From the NCBI GenBank assembly GCA_022841795.1, contig JALHQU010000053.1, forward strand, positions 1 to 33,314: a DNA stretch of 33,314 bases, read 5' to 3'. This DNA comes from Fimbriiglobus sp. (GTDB taxonomy: Bacteria; Planctomycetota; Planctomycetia; Gemmatales; Gemmataceae). Of this stretch, positions 6,578-14,310 are shown piece after piece (position 1 is the stretch's first letter; each line of letters opens with the position of its first letter). Both the position numbers and the translations under genes were made by a program. The notes below the pieces were generated by a model. It was not told the DNA's origin. It ran no database searches and saw only the letters and a program-made list of their open reading frames with translations.

Positions 6578-8431
6578 TCACAGCAGCACGTCGGCCACGG
6601 AGTCGAGTGGCCGCACGTCCGCCGCCGCCGTCGCCTCGGACCCGGCGAGCGGGTCGAAGTCGGGCAGGTTGCCGAACGACAGCCCGGTCAGGTTGCCGAC
6701 GCGGGTGATCGGCACCTGGTACGTGCGGTACTGGCCGAACACGAACGGCGCCTCGAAATCGTCCACGAGCGACCTCTGGGTGAGCACGTAGGCCGTGGCG
6801 GACAGCCGCCCGTTGGCCTTCAGCATCACCACCACCTTCCAGTAGTCGAGCGGGATCCGCACCCCGCGGTACACCGGGTCGGCCGGCCCGAGCGCCGGCC
6901 CGGTGAACACCGACACCTTCAGGTTCCGCTGGTCGGCGTTGGTCAGGATGTAGTCTTCCAGGTCGTTCCACGTCCGCTGGTTCAGGTGGGCGTGCTGCGG
7001 GCAGGCGTTGGTGTAAAAGAAGGTGTCGTCGTTCGCCGCCCGCGCCACCGCCGCCGGCCCCCACACCGGGTCGAGCCGGCGGACCATGTGCCCGCGGTCC
7101 AGGTTGTTGTTCCGGTACAGCTCGTTCCCGCACTGCGAATCGGCCGGGATCCGCGGGTCCAGGAACCAGTTGTCCGCCCGCCGCAGGTTCACCGACTGGT
7201 TGCCGTCGATGTTCACCGCGGTGAAGTAGCACAGGCGGCGGGACCGGCACATGACCACCGAGAAGTGGGTGTACGCCAGCACGAAGTCGGACCGGCCGGG
7301 CACCGGCACCGCGTCCTCCTCCTGGGCGGCGGACAGGACCGGCAGCCGCACCCGCCGGCCGGTGCCCAGGAACTCCGGCCGGTACCCCTCGCGACTGGCG
7401 AGGCTGGCGGCGGTCGGGGCCTCCGCCCCGCCCGCCACCTGGACCGACGTGCGGCCGGCCGGCAGGCGATCGAGGACCGACCGCACGACCTCGGCCTTGA
7501 CCGCGTAGTTGGCCGTCTTGAACCGCCCGCCGAAGTGCAGCCCGACCGCCGCCCCGGACTGCACCTCCAGCACGGCCGACCCGGAGTTCCCGCCCAAGGT
7601 GGAGCAGTTGTGCCGGATGGTGACGGCGTCCGCCGACGGCATCAGGTAGCCGGGGGCGAGCCGCTTCACGTCGTAGATGTCGCGGAAGATGTTCCGCATC
7701 GCGTCCTCGCCGTTCCGCGAGTCCCACGCCGGGTACCCGACGACGGCGACCGGGTCGGTGGTGCGACTGTTCGCGGCCAGCCGCACCGGCGGGGGCAGGT
7801 CGGCGGCAGCGCCCAGTTCGAGGACGGCGATGTCCGGCTGGCCCGGCCCGTCCGGCGCGACGTACAAGATGCGGGTCAGCGGCAGTTGCCGCTCGCCGTC
7901 CCCCTGATACTCCTCGCGGAAGTCGATGCGGGCGGTCATGGTGCCGCCGAGCGGGCTGGGGCGGAACACGAACCCCTGCCCGTGCTGGCGGGCGAACACG
8001 TTCGCCACGTGCCGGTTGGTGACCACCAGCCGGTCCCCGACCACCCACCCGGTGCCGACCCAGTCGTAGGTGGCGTGCCCGGTCAGCTCGACCCGCCCGA
8101 CGGACCGCAGGGCGGCTTCGAGCGGCCCGCGGTGCGGGTTCAGCCGGGACTTCCAGTACTCGAACTCCGGCTCCTCGAACTGGTCGTCCCGCACCAGCAG
8201 CGACGGGCGGCCGTCCACCAGAACGATCGCCTCGCCGTACTCCTGGGCGGTGGGGTCGGGGAGCGTGTGACCCTCGATCACGGCCCGGTAGTCGGCCGCC
8301 GGGAGGGCGATCTCGTTCGCGTCCAGGACCGGGCGGTGGGCGGTCAGGGCCTTCTTGGACCGCTCGCGGACCTCGGCCATCAGTTCGGGGTCGGCGACGA
8401 CGGACGCGAAGGTGCGGGACTGGGAACTCAT
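6578..8431 (-). CDS. Trypsin-like serine peptidase fused to DNA/RNA non-specific endonuclease
   Basis: 617 aa with no signal peptide. Residues 1-~110 are an uncharacterised helical lead. Residues ~115-325 are a trypsin-like peptidase: His141 in VTNRHV, Asp200 in QPDIAVLEL and Ser283 in LGGNSGSAV form the triad. Residues ~360-595 are a DNA/RNA non-specific endonuclease (NUC1/Serratia nuclease type) with the DRGHM motif at 445-449 (general base His448) and the FYTNACPQ...Asn484...W...LE metal-site block. Both active sites look intact. The enzyme would cut proteins and nucleic acid in the cytoplasm, so it must be kept silent, secreted by another route, or used as a suicidal effector. It is flanked by two small I9-like proteins and followed by a subtilase. 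A cut between the domains (~330-360, Ala/Gly/Pro-rich) could release the nuclease; that is speculation. Confidence 0.9.
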   Translation of the reverse strand: MSSQSRTFASVVADPELMAEVRERSKKALTAHRPVLDANEIALPAADYRAVIEGHTLPDPTAQEYGEAIVLVDGRPSLLVRDDQFEEPEFEYWKSRLNPHRGPLEAALRSVGRVELTGHATYDWVGTGWVVGDRLVVTNRHVANVFARQHGQGFVFRPSPLGGTMTARIDFREEYQGDGERQLPLTRILYVAPDGPGQPDIAVLELGAAADLPPPVRLAANSRTTDPVAVVGYPAWDSRNGEDAMRNIFRDIYDVKRLAPGYLMPSADAVTIRHNCSTLGGNSGSAVLEVQSGAAVGLHFGGRFKTANYAVKAEVVRSVLDRLPAGRTSVQVAGGAEAPTAASLASREGYRPEFLGTGRRVRLPVLSAAQEEDAVPVPGRSDFVLAYTHFSVVMCRSRRLCYFTAVNIDGNQSVNLRRADNWFLDPRIPADSQCGNELYRNNNLDRGHMVRRLDPVWGPAAVARAANDDTFFYTNACPQHAHLNQRTWNDLEDYILTNADQRNLKVSVFTGPALGPADPVYRGVRIPLDYWKVVVMLKANGRLSATAYVLTQRSLVDDFEAPFVFGQYRTYQVPITRVGNLTGLSFGNLPDFDPLAGSEATAAADVRPLDSVADVLL

Positions 8432-8464
8432 GGGCGGACCTTCCGGGTGGGATCGGCGACCGGG

Positions 8465-8689
8465 TTACGACAGCCGGTCGGTGGGAAGAGGGAAGTCGGT
8501 GTCCGGCTCGACAGACCCGACCCCGGGCAGTGCTCGCAGGGCGGGGACCTTGGCGGCGTCCGCCGACCCGGTGATGATGCCGGTGGCGGACAGGATCTGG
8601 TCCACCGCCATCCCGGCGGCCACCACCCGGCCGACCACCGCGTTGATGTCGGCGTGGGCCGCCGGATCGACGGTGACGACTATCCGCAT
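8465..8689 (-). CDS. Small I9-like protein, first gene of the peptidase/nuclease cassette
   Basis: 74 aa from the ATG at 8689, which has a GGGGGA site at good distance; the in-frame start at 8710 would add seven residues that include the ribosome site. The pattern is strand IVVTVDP (3-9), helix DINAVVGRVVAAG (14-26), strands around QILSATGIITGSAD, helix KVPALRALPGV (47-57) and strand GSVEPDTDF, as in the I9 propeptide/inhibitor fold. Proteins of this look are, to my memory, often named 'ketohydroxyglutarate aldolase' in databases; nothing here supports an aldolase, since it is far too short. The trypsin-nuclease gene follows after 33 bp. A free-standing inhibitor or intramolecular-chaperone substitute for a peptidase is the likeliest role. 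Confidence 0.7.
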   Translation of the reverse strand: MRIVVTVDPAAHADINAVVGRVVAAGMAVDQILSATGIITGSADAAKVPALRALPGVGSVEPDTDFPLPTDRLS

Positions 8690-8882
8690 GCGCGGTCCCC
8701 CTTGTGTCAACCGGACGCGGACGTGCGGCGGAACCGGGCTGTCGCGTGGCCGGCGTGCGACCCCGCCGGTAGAGCGACGGGGCGGAGCGGGCGGTCGGCC
8801 GTTTTCAGATTTTCTTGCTGAGCCGACCGAACTTGTTGGGTAACATCACACCTGAACGGCTGGTCTTGTCTGGAGCCGTGAC
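8690..8882. promoter_or_regulatory. Divergent control region between the peptidase cassette and the sigma/kinase genes
   Basis: 193 bp separate the two divergent start codons, so both transcripts must start here or within it. The plus-strand half (8800-8860) is notably AT-richer, with TTGCTG (8815-8820) and TAACAT (8841-8846). Their 20-bp spacing is too long for a standard sigma70 promoter, so they may belong to another sigma class. No convincing minus-strand promoter is visible; the TTGACA ~18 bp before the ATG at 8689 is too close to serve that gene. Confidence 0.4.
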
Positions 8883-9452
8883 ATGCAACCGCCCCCAGAC
8901 CCGGTGCAAGTGTGGTTGGACCGGCACCGGGCCGGCCTGAAGCCGCCGGTGAACGAGCTGTGCACCCTGTGCCAGGAGCGGGTGAAGCAGCTCGTCCGCC
9001 CCCGCCTCCGCACCTTCCCGCTCGTCACCCAGGACTCGCAGACGACGGACGTGGCGGACGAAACGTTCGTCCGCCTGCTGAACGCCCTCGGGCGGGGCGT
9101 CAGCCCGCCGTCCATTCTGGACCTGGAGAGGTTCCTGGCCCGAACCGTCCGGCTCGTCCTGCTCGACATGCACAAGGCGATCCAGCGGCGGCGGCGGCGG
9201 GTGGGCGAGCTCGGGGACGCACCCGTCCCGCAGCCCGGCGACACCGACGACGACCTGATGGTGGCGTTCCACCAGTACGTCGAGTCGCTGCCGCCGGACG
9301 AACAGGCGCTGTTCGACGTGTTCTACTACCAGGGGAAAACCAAAGCCGAGGCCGCCGTACTGCTCGGCCTGCCGCCGACGACCGCTCACACCCTGTGGAC
9401 CAAGGCCCGGCTCCGGTTGAGCCGCAAGCTCGGCCGCGACCTGACCGAATGA
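8883..9452 (+). CDS. RNA polymerase sigma factor, ECF-like sigma-70 family
   Basis: 189 aa, with GGAG 8 bp before the ATG. The region 2 core is seen at ~30-100 (QERVKQLVRP...QDSQTTDVADETFVRLLNAL...FLARTVRLVLLDMHKA) and region 4 at ~135-185 (YVESLPPDEQALFDVFYYQGKTKAEAAVLLGL with a helix-turn-helix, then TKARLRLSRKLG). Such factors direct RNA polymerase to a small regulon. It is followed 55 bp later by a Ser/Thr kinase-WD40 receptor, the standard planctomycete pairing in which the kinase is thought to control the sigma factor. A run of seven T (9459-9465) lies between the two genes. The gene is divergent from the peptidase/nuclease cassette and could regulate it; this is inference. Confidence 0.9.
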   Translation: MQPPPDPVQVWLDRHRAGLKPPVNELCTLCQERVKQLVRPRLRTFPLVTQDSQTTDVADETFVRLLNALGRGVSPPSILDLERFLARTVRLVLLDMHKAIQRRRRRVGELGDAPVPQPGDTDDDLMVAFHQYVESLPPDEQALFDVFYYQGKTKAEAAVLLGLPPTTAHTLWTKARLRLSRKLGRDLTE

Positions 9453-9507
9453 CCCGGATTTTTTTGGACCGGCGGGCGGGCGGCCGTCGCTCTCCCGGCG
9501 AACCGCC

Positions 9508-12500
9508 ATGACCCTGACCGACCTGACCGACGACCTCGCGTTCGACCTGTTCGCCCGCTGGGAGGACGAAAAGGCCAAGGGGCACCACGTTTCCCTGGAG
9601 GAGGTGTGCGCCGAACACCCGGAGGCGCTGCCCCACGTCCGCGAGATCGCCCGCCGGCTGTCGTCCGTGGCGGAGCTGTTCCCGACGGAAACCTGGGACC
9701 CGGGCCAGCCCCCGAGCGGCGGGTCGCCCGCGCCCCCGGCCGGCCACCCGGCCGGGTGGGTGGAGGTCGGCCGCGGGGCGTCGAGTGTCGTGTACCGCGG
9801 GCACGACCCCACGTTCGGCACCGCCGTGGCGTACAAGGTGCTGCACACGCACGGGCGGCTGTTCACCGCCGACGACATCGGCCGGCTGATGAAGCGGTTC
9901 GAGCAGGAGGCCCGCATCCTCGCCCGGCTGAAGCACGACGGCATCGTCCGCATCTTCAAGACGTTCAGCCTGGGCGGCCGGCCGGTGCTGGAGATGGAGT
10001 ACCTGCCCGGCAGCCTGGCGACGCACGCCGACGCCATCCGCCGCCGGGGGGCGGCGGCGGTCGGCCGGTTCGTGGAGCGGGTGGCGGCGGCCGTCGGGTT
10101 CGCCCACGCGCACGATATCGTCCACCGCGACCTGAAGCCGAGCAACATCCTGCTCGACGCCGGCGGCCGACCGTGCGTGACCGACTTCGGGGTGGCGAAG
10201 CTGCTCGACCCGAGCGAGCCGGTCGGCCCGCCGGTCGCCCCGGTCGCCGACCCGGGCGGGGACACCGAGCCGGAGACGGCGTGCCTGACGGCCCTCGGCC
10301 GCCAGCCGGGAACCAAGGCGTACATGGCCCCGGAGCAGTTCGACCCGGCCCGCGGGCCGATCAGCCCGGCGACGGACGTGTGGGCGATAGGGGTGATCCT
10401 GTACGAGCTGGTGAACGGGGCCCGGCCGTTCGCCGGCGGTACGGCCGACGAGTGGCGGCGGGCGGTGTGTGACGGCCCGCCGCCCGCGCGGCGGTGCGGG
10501 CTCTGGCGGGCGGAGCGGCGGCTGGAGTCCATCGCCCTGCGGTGCCTGGCCCGCGACCCTGCGAAGCGGTTCGCCTCCGCGTCCGAGGTGGCGGCGGCGG
10601 TTAACGCGGCCATCCGGCCACGGCCGAGGCGGCGGGTGATCGCCTCGGCCGTGGCCGTCTGCGTCGCGGCCATCGCGTTCGCCGCCCTGAACGCCCCTGC
10701 CCCCAAACCGCCACAGCCTCCTCCGACCAACCAAGATGCGGAGGCGCGGGCGGCGGTCGAGCGGGACGCCCTCGCCGCGTTCCGCCAGTGTGCCGACGGG
10801 AACGTGTCGAAGGGGCTGTTCGCGTTCGCCAAGCTCCTGAACCACGTGCCCGCCGACGCCCAAGACCTGCGAACCGCGATCCGGGCGAACATCGCCGGGT
10901 GGGCCGACTCGCTCGCCACGGTGGACGGCTTGTACACCCACCCGGAGCGGGTCACGGCCGTCGCCGCCAGCCGGGACGGGCGGTGGGTGGCGGTCGGCGA
11001 CGACCGCGGCGGGCTGGTGATCTGGGACGCCCACGCCGCCCGCGTCCACAAGCGGTGGGCCGGCCATACGAAGGAGGTGAAGGCGGCGGCGTTCAGTTCG
11101 GACGGCCGCTGGCTGGTCACGGGGAGCATGGATTGCACCGCCCGCATATGGTCGGTCGAGAGGCCGGACACCGCGGCGGCCAACGAACTGTTCATCGGGG
11201 AGTGGGTGTTCGCGGTCGCCCTCACCCCCGACGGCGAGTACGTCGTCACCGGCACCGCGTACGAAAAACACGCCGGGGTGAATTTCTGGAATCTGAAGTC
11301 CGGCAAGCGGGTCGGGACACCTCCCACGAAGCGGCAGGTGAAGGCGTTCGCCGTCGACGCGAGGGGGGGGCGACTTCTGGCCCTGAACCTGGATAACGAG
11401 ACCGAACTGTGGGATCTGAAACGGCGTCACCTGCTCGGCCCCCTCGCCGACGGGAAGGGGACGAACACGCGGTCGGCGGCCTTCTCCGCGGACGGTCGGA
11501 CCATCGCCACCGGCGGCGACAGCCTGCTGTTCTGGGACGCCGACACCCGCGAGCTGAAATCCGAGGAAAGCCGTGAGGCGACAGAGGTGTTCGGGTTCGC
11601 CCCGTGTGGTGCCGTCGTCGTTCAGACGGGTGGTGCCGTCCGCCTGTGGCAGCCGGAGGCCAACTGCTTCGACCCGCTGCCGACCCCGCGGCCGACCGCA
11701 CCGGAAATCCGGGTCGTGTCGAACACCCACCTGATCGGGGTGGAGGACAAGCGGGTGGTCGTCCCGCTCCGCTGGCCGGCCGCCGCCGTCCGGTCCCTTC
11801 CGCTCCCCCGAACGTGTCTGGCGATGCACGTCGTCAGCTCGGACGACGGCATGTGTGTCGCCGCCCGGATCACCCCCGACAGCGACATCGGCCGGGGCAA
11901 GCCCGGACAACGTCACGCGGGCATCCAAGTTTGGGACATGCGGAACAACCGGGCGGCCGGGCCGCCGATCCGCACGCCGGGTCTGTCCGCCACCGTGGCG
12001 GAGCTGACCGCGGACGGCCGGCACCTCGCGCTCCAACTCGGTGTCAATCCGGATCGCCCGCTGGACCCGCGGCCGGTGCATGTGTTCGAGGTCGCGAGTG
12101 GGGGGCAAATCGGCACGTTCTCGGGGCACCTCGGCGACGTGTTCTGTATGAAGCACCTCGTCAGCCGGTCGGCCTGGGTCACCGCCGGTGAGGACGGGTG
12201 GCTGAAGGTGTGGACGCCCGAAGGGGCCATCGAACACGCGACCCGGTTCCCGGACGAGGTGAGGCGGCTGCACGTCGACCCCGGCGAACGCTCCCTGGCG
12301 GTGGCGTGTAAAGACGGGAGCGTCGCATACCTCGACCTGTCGCCGAACGCGGTCGAGGAGAAGTGGCGCCGCCCGTCGGGGGCGAAGGTGGACAAGCTGG
12401 TGATCTCCCCGGACGGGTCGACCGTGGCGGCCCTCGGCCGGGATCGCCGTCTCCGCGCCTGGGCGGCCGCGGACGGGACACCCGTCCCCGTCCCGGACGC

Positions 12501-12978
12501 CCTACACGACCTGAAGGACGTGCTGCCCAACCCCGGCGGGGAGGGGTGGGTCACGATCCACCTGAGCGGGGCGGTGCGGTGGTGGCCGGCGCTCACCGCG
12601 GACAAGCCGAGGCGGGAGTGGCAGTTGGCCGCGGGGCTGTCGTGTGTCGGGCTGGACCCGACCGGGACGGAGCTGGTCACCACGACCGCGGACGGCCAGG
12701 CGCAGGCGTGGTCGGTGCGGACGCGGTTGCCCGTCGGCCCGCCGGTCCGCCACCGCCTGCCGGTCCACCACACCGCCTGGGGGGGCGGCCGACTGCTGTC
12801 CGTGAGCGAGAAGTCCGCCCGCGTCTGGTCGCCGGCCACCGCCGCCGCACTCCCGGACGAGAAACACCTCACCCCCTGGTTGTCCGCCGTCACCGGCACG
12901 ACGCCGGACGGTCCGCTCGCGGACACCAGGTGGCTCGAACTCCGGCCGGTCGTGCGGACCGGCCGCGAGATGAAGTAG
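9508..12978 (+). CDS. Serine/threonine protein kinase with WD40 sensor domain
   Basis: 1156 aa. Residues 1-~65 form a short helical lead. The kinase domain is ~83-368: Gly-rich GRGASSVVYRG (88-98), Lys110 (AVAYKVL), alpha-C Glu134, catalytic HRDLKPSN (206-213, Asp208), DFG (226-228) and APEQ (274-277), all intact. One transmembrane helix lies at ~377-394 after RPRPRRR, so the kinase is cytoplasmic and the rest sits beyond the membrane. From ~475 to the end there are many WD40-like repeats (for example VTAVAASRDGRWVAVGDDRGG...VIWD and VKAAAFSSDGRWLVTGSMD...ARIW), a beta-propeller presumably binding protein or ligand. It likely signals to the sigma factor encoded just upstream. The length and domain order are normal for planctomycete receptors. 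Confidence 0.93.
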   Translation: MTLTDLTDDLAFDLFARWEDEKAKGHHVSLEEVCAEHPEALPHVREIARRLSSVAELFPTETWDPGQPPSGGSPAPPAGHPAGWVEVGRGASSVVYRGHDPTFGTAVAYKVLHTHGRLFTADDIGRLMKRFEQEARILARLKHDGIVRIFKTFSLGGRPVLEMEYLPGSLATHADAIRRRGAAAVGRFVERVAAAVGFAHAHDIVHRDLKPSNILLDAGGRPCVTDFGVAKLLDPSEPVGPPVAPVADPGGDTEPETACLTALGRQPGTKAYMAPEQFDPARGPISPATDVWAIGVILYELVNGARPFAGGTADEWRRAVCDGPPPARRCGLWRAERRLESIALRCLARDPAKRFASASEVAAAVNAAIRPRPRRRVIASAVAVCVAAIAFAALNAPAPKPPQPPPTNQDAEARAAVERDALAAFRQCADGNVSKGLFAFAKLLNHVPADAQDLRTAIRANIAGWADSLATVDGLYTHPERVTAVAASRDGRWVAVGDDRGGLVIWDAHAARVHKRWAGHTKEVKAAAFSSDGRWLVTGSMDCTARIWSVERPDTAAANELFIGEWVFAVALTPDGEYVVTGTAYEKHAGVNFWNLKSGKRVGTPPTKRQVKAFAVDARGGRLLALNLDNETELWDLKRRHLLGPLADGKGTNTRSAAFSADGRTIATGGDSLLFWDADTRELKSEESREATEVFGFAPCGAVVVQTGGAVRLWQPEANCFDPLPTPRPTAPEIRVVSNTHLIGVEDKRVVVPLRWPAAAVRSLPLPRTCLAMHVVSSDDGMCVAARITPDSDIGRGKPGQRHAGIQVWDMRNNRAAGPPIRTPGLSATVAELTADGRHLALQLGVNPDRPLDPRPVHVFEVASGGQIGTFSGHLGDVFCMKHLVSRSAWVTAGEDGWLKVWTPEGAIEHATRFPDEVRRLHVDPGERSLAVACKDGSVAYLDLSPNAVEEKWRRPSGAKVDKLVISPDGSTVAALGRDRRLRAWAAADGTPVPVPDALHDLKDVLPNPGGEGWVTIHLSGAVRWWPALTADKPRREWQLAAGLSCVGLDPTGTELVTTTADGQAQAWSVRTRLPVGPPVRHRLPVHHTAWGGGRLLSVSEKSARVWSPATAAALPDEKHLTPWLSAVTGTTPDGPLADTRWLELRPVVRTGREMK

Positions 12979-13013
12979 CCGGTGCAACCCTCCCTCTCAC
13001 CCTCAGGTGTCGC

Positions 13014-13277
13014 ATGAGTACGCCGACCGACCCGCCCCCCGCCCGCGACGTGAAGCCGCCGAGCACCATCGTGTACTGCAAGCTGCCGTCCGGGGGCACC
13101 ATCACCACCACCCTGTCGCACTGCGACGTTCTCGGCGGGGAGGTGGTGGGGAAGGAGGCCGCACCTCAAAACGCCGTGCTGGTCGCGTGCAGACTCGGGA
13201 ACGGCAAAACCGTCAGCACGCTCGCGGCCGACTGCACGCAGAAGCTGTACGGCGCCGTCGAGGGCGAGGTGCCCTAG
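13014..13277 (+). CDS. Small hypothetical protein
   Basis: 87 aa from the ATG at 13014, 35 bp after the kinase gene on the same strand. It has a Pro-rich N-terminus (1-16) followed by a compact Thr/Val/Gly-rich beta-type sequence with three Cys (about residues 22, 37 and 59) and a fourth near 74. No signal peptide or known family is seen. Its stop codon overlaps that of the convergent FGE-domain gene in the palindrome CTAG (13274-13277). Probably part of the sigma/kinase transcript; function unknown. Confidence 0.6.
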   Translation: MSTPTDPPPARDVKPPSTIVYCKLPSGGTITTTLSHCDVLGGEVVGKEAAPQNAVLVACRLGNGKTVSTLAADCTQKLYGAVEGEVP

Positions 13278-14231
13278 GAGCCGATCGGGTCCGCCGGGCG
13301 GACGGGCAGGAGACAGGCCGGACGGATGCCCACCCAGTCGTTGCGGCGGACGACGGACAGCCGGCGGCGGTGGCACGCCCGCAACGTCCGCGGGCCGGAC
13401 CGCTTGAACGCCCCGCCGCGGACGGCGGCGGTCGGCGATGTCACCTCCGGGTGGACGGGCGGGAACTCGCCGGGCTTCGTCGGGTCGCCCGGCTGGCACC
13501 ACGTCGAGACGTTCCCGGCCATCTGCTCGCACCCGTAGGGGCTGCGAGTGCCGGGCAGCACGCCGACGGCGGCGGTAGTCCCGATGTCGAACTGCGCAAC
13601 CGGCCGCGTCGCCCCGCGGGGGCCGGACCGCGGGGCGGCGTTCCCCCACGGGTACGCGCGGCCGTCGGTGCCGCGGGCCGCCTTCTCCCACTGGTACTCG
13701 CCGGGCACGCTCAGCCCGGCCCACTCGCAGTACGCCAGCGCGTCCAGGTACGACACGAACACCACGGGGGTTGTCGGCACCGCCCGTCGGCGAATGCCCG
13801 CCGGTCCAGTGTTCGAGGAACTCGCCGTTCGGGTCCGCGCCGGAGTTGCCGTGTGGGGTGTACAGCGAGTCCGCCAGATACAACTCGAACTGCTCATTCG
13901 TCACCGGGTGCCGGGCCAGCGAGAAGCCGGCCATCTCGACCGCCACGGCGTCCGGCCCGAGGCGGCAGCGGCCGGGCGGGACCCACACCATCTCCGTCCC
14001 GTCTAGCGGGTTCACCCACGTCGGGTTCGGGTGCCGCTTCGGGTCGCCCGCCCCGCACGGGACGACGAACCCGCCCTCCAGGGCGTAGTCGAGGACGGCG
14101 AAGAAGTCCGGCTGCCGCTGGGCGGCGGTGACCAGCCGCCACGCCGCCGCCACGCACCCGGCGTCGGGCGGGCCGGCCTTCAGCCGCTCCAACTCGACCA
14201 GCGTTTCCCCGGCCGCCTTCGGAGTGTTCAT
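13274..14231 (-). pseudogene. FGE-sulfatase (SUMF1-like) domain protein, frameshifted
   Basis: The product would be about 318 aa from the ATG at 14231, but the frame changes at a run of five C on the coding strand (13766-13770). Reading four C instead of five joins 'TGGADNP' to 'VVFVSYLDALAYCEWAGL', the expected continuation of the family. Before the shift: PLDGTEMVWVPPGR, FSLARHPVTNEQF. After it: VPGEYQWEKAARG, AYPWGN, GCEQMAGNVSTW, VRGGAF, RRNDWVGIRPA. These are the ordered landmarks of the FGE-sulfatase (formylglycine-generating-enzyme, C-type-lectin-like) fold. No signal peptide is seen. Formally a pseudogene, but a homopolymer sequencing error or recent phase change is equally likely, since the rest is undamaged. 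It lies downstream of the reverse transcriptase on the same strand, separated by a 27-bp inverted repeat. Confidence 0.8.
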
Positions 14232-14249
14232 TCCCCGCCCCCGTTGGGA

Positions 14250-14310
14250 AAGTAGTAGGCACACTCCGTGTGCCGTTCGGATGACGGCACACGGAGTGTG
14301 CCTACTACTT
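14250..14310. repeat. Perfect 27-bp inverted repeat with 7-nt spacer
   Basis: The arms 14250-14276 and 14284-14310 are perfectly complementary, with spacer TCGGATG (14277-14283). Key motif: GTAGGCACACTCCGTGTG. It lies between the reverse transcriptase (whose TAA stop, 14309-14311, overlaps one arm) and the FGE-domain gene. It resembles a dispersed palindromic element more than a terminator because it has no U-tract. I believe similar palindromes recur in Gemmata-type genomes, but cannot check. No second copy was noticed in this window. Confidence 0.9.

Noticed and set aside
8465-8689. Ketohydroxyglutarate aldolase, a name such small proteins may carry
   Set aside because: 74 residues cannot form a TIM-barrel aldolase, and there is no Schiff-base lysine context; the layout fits an I9-like domain.
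4640-8821. Very long plus-strand open frame (about 1390 codons) opposite the peptidase-nuclease cassette
   Set aside because: The product is an Arg/Pro/His/Val-rich string without domains, the usual shadow of GC-rich genes. The minus strand carries intact catalytic motifs over the same stretch.
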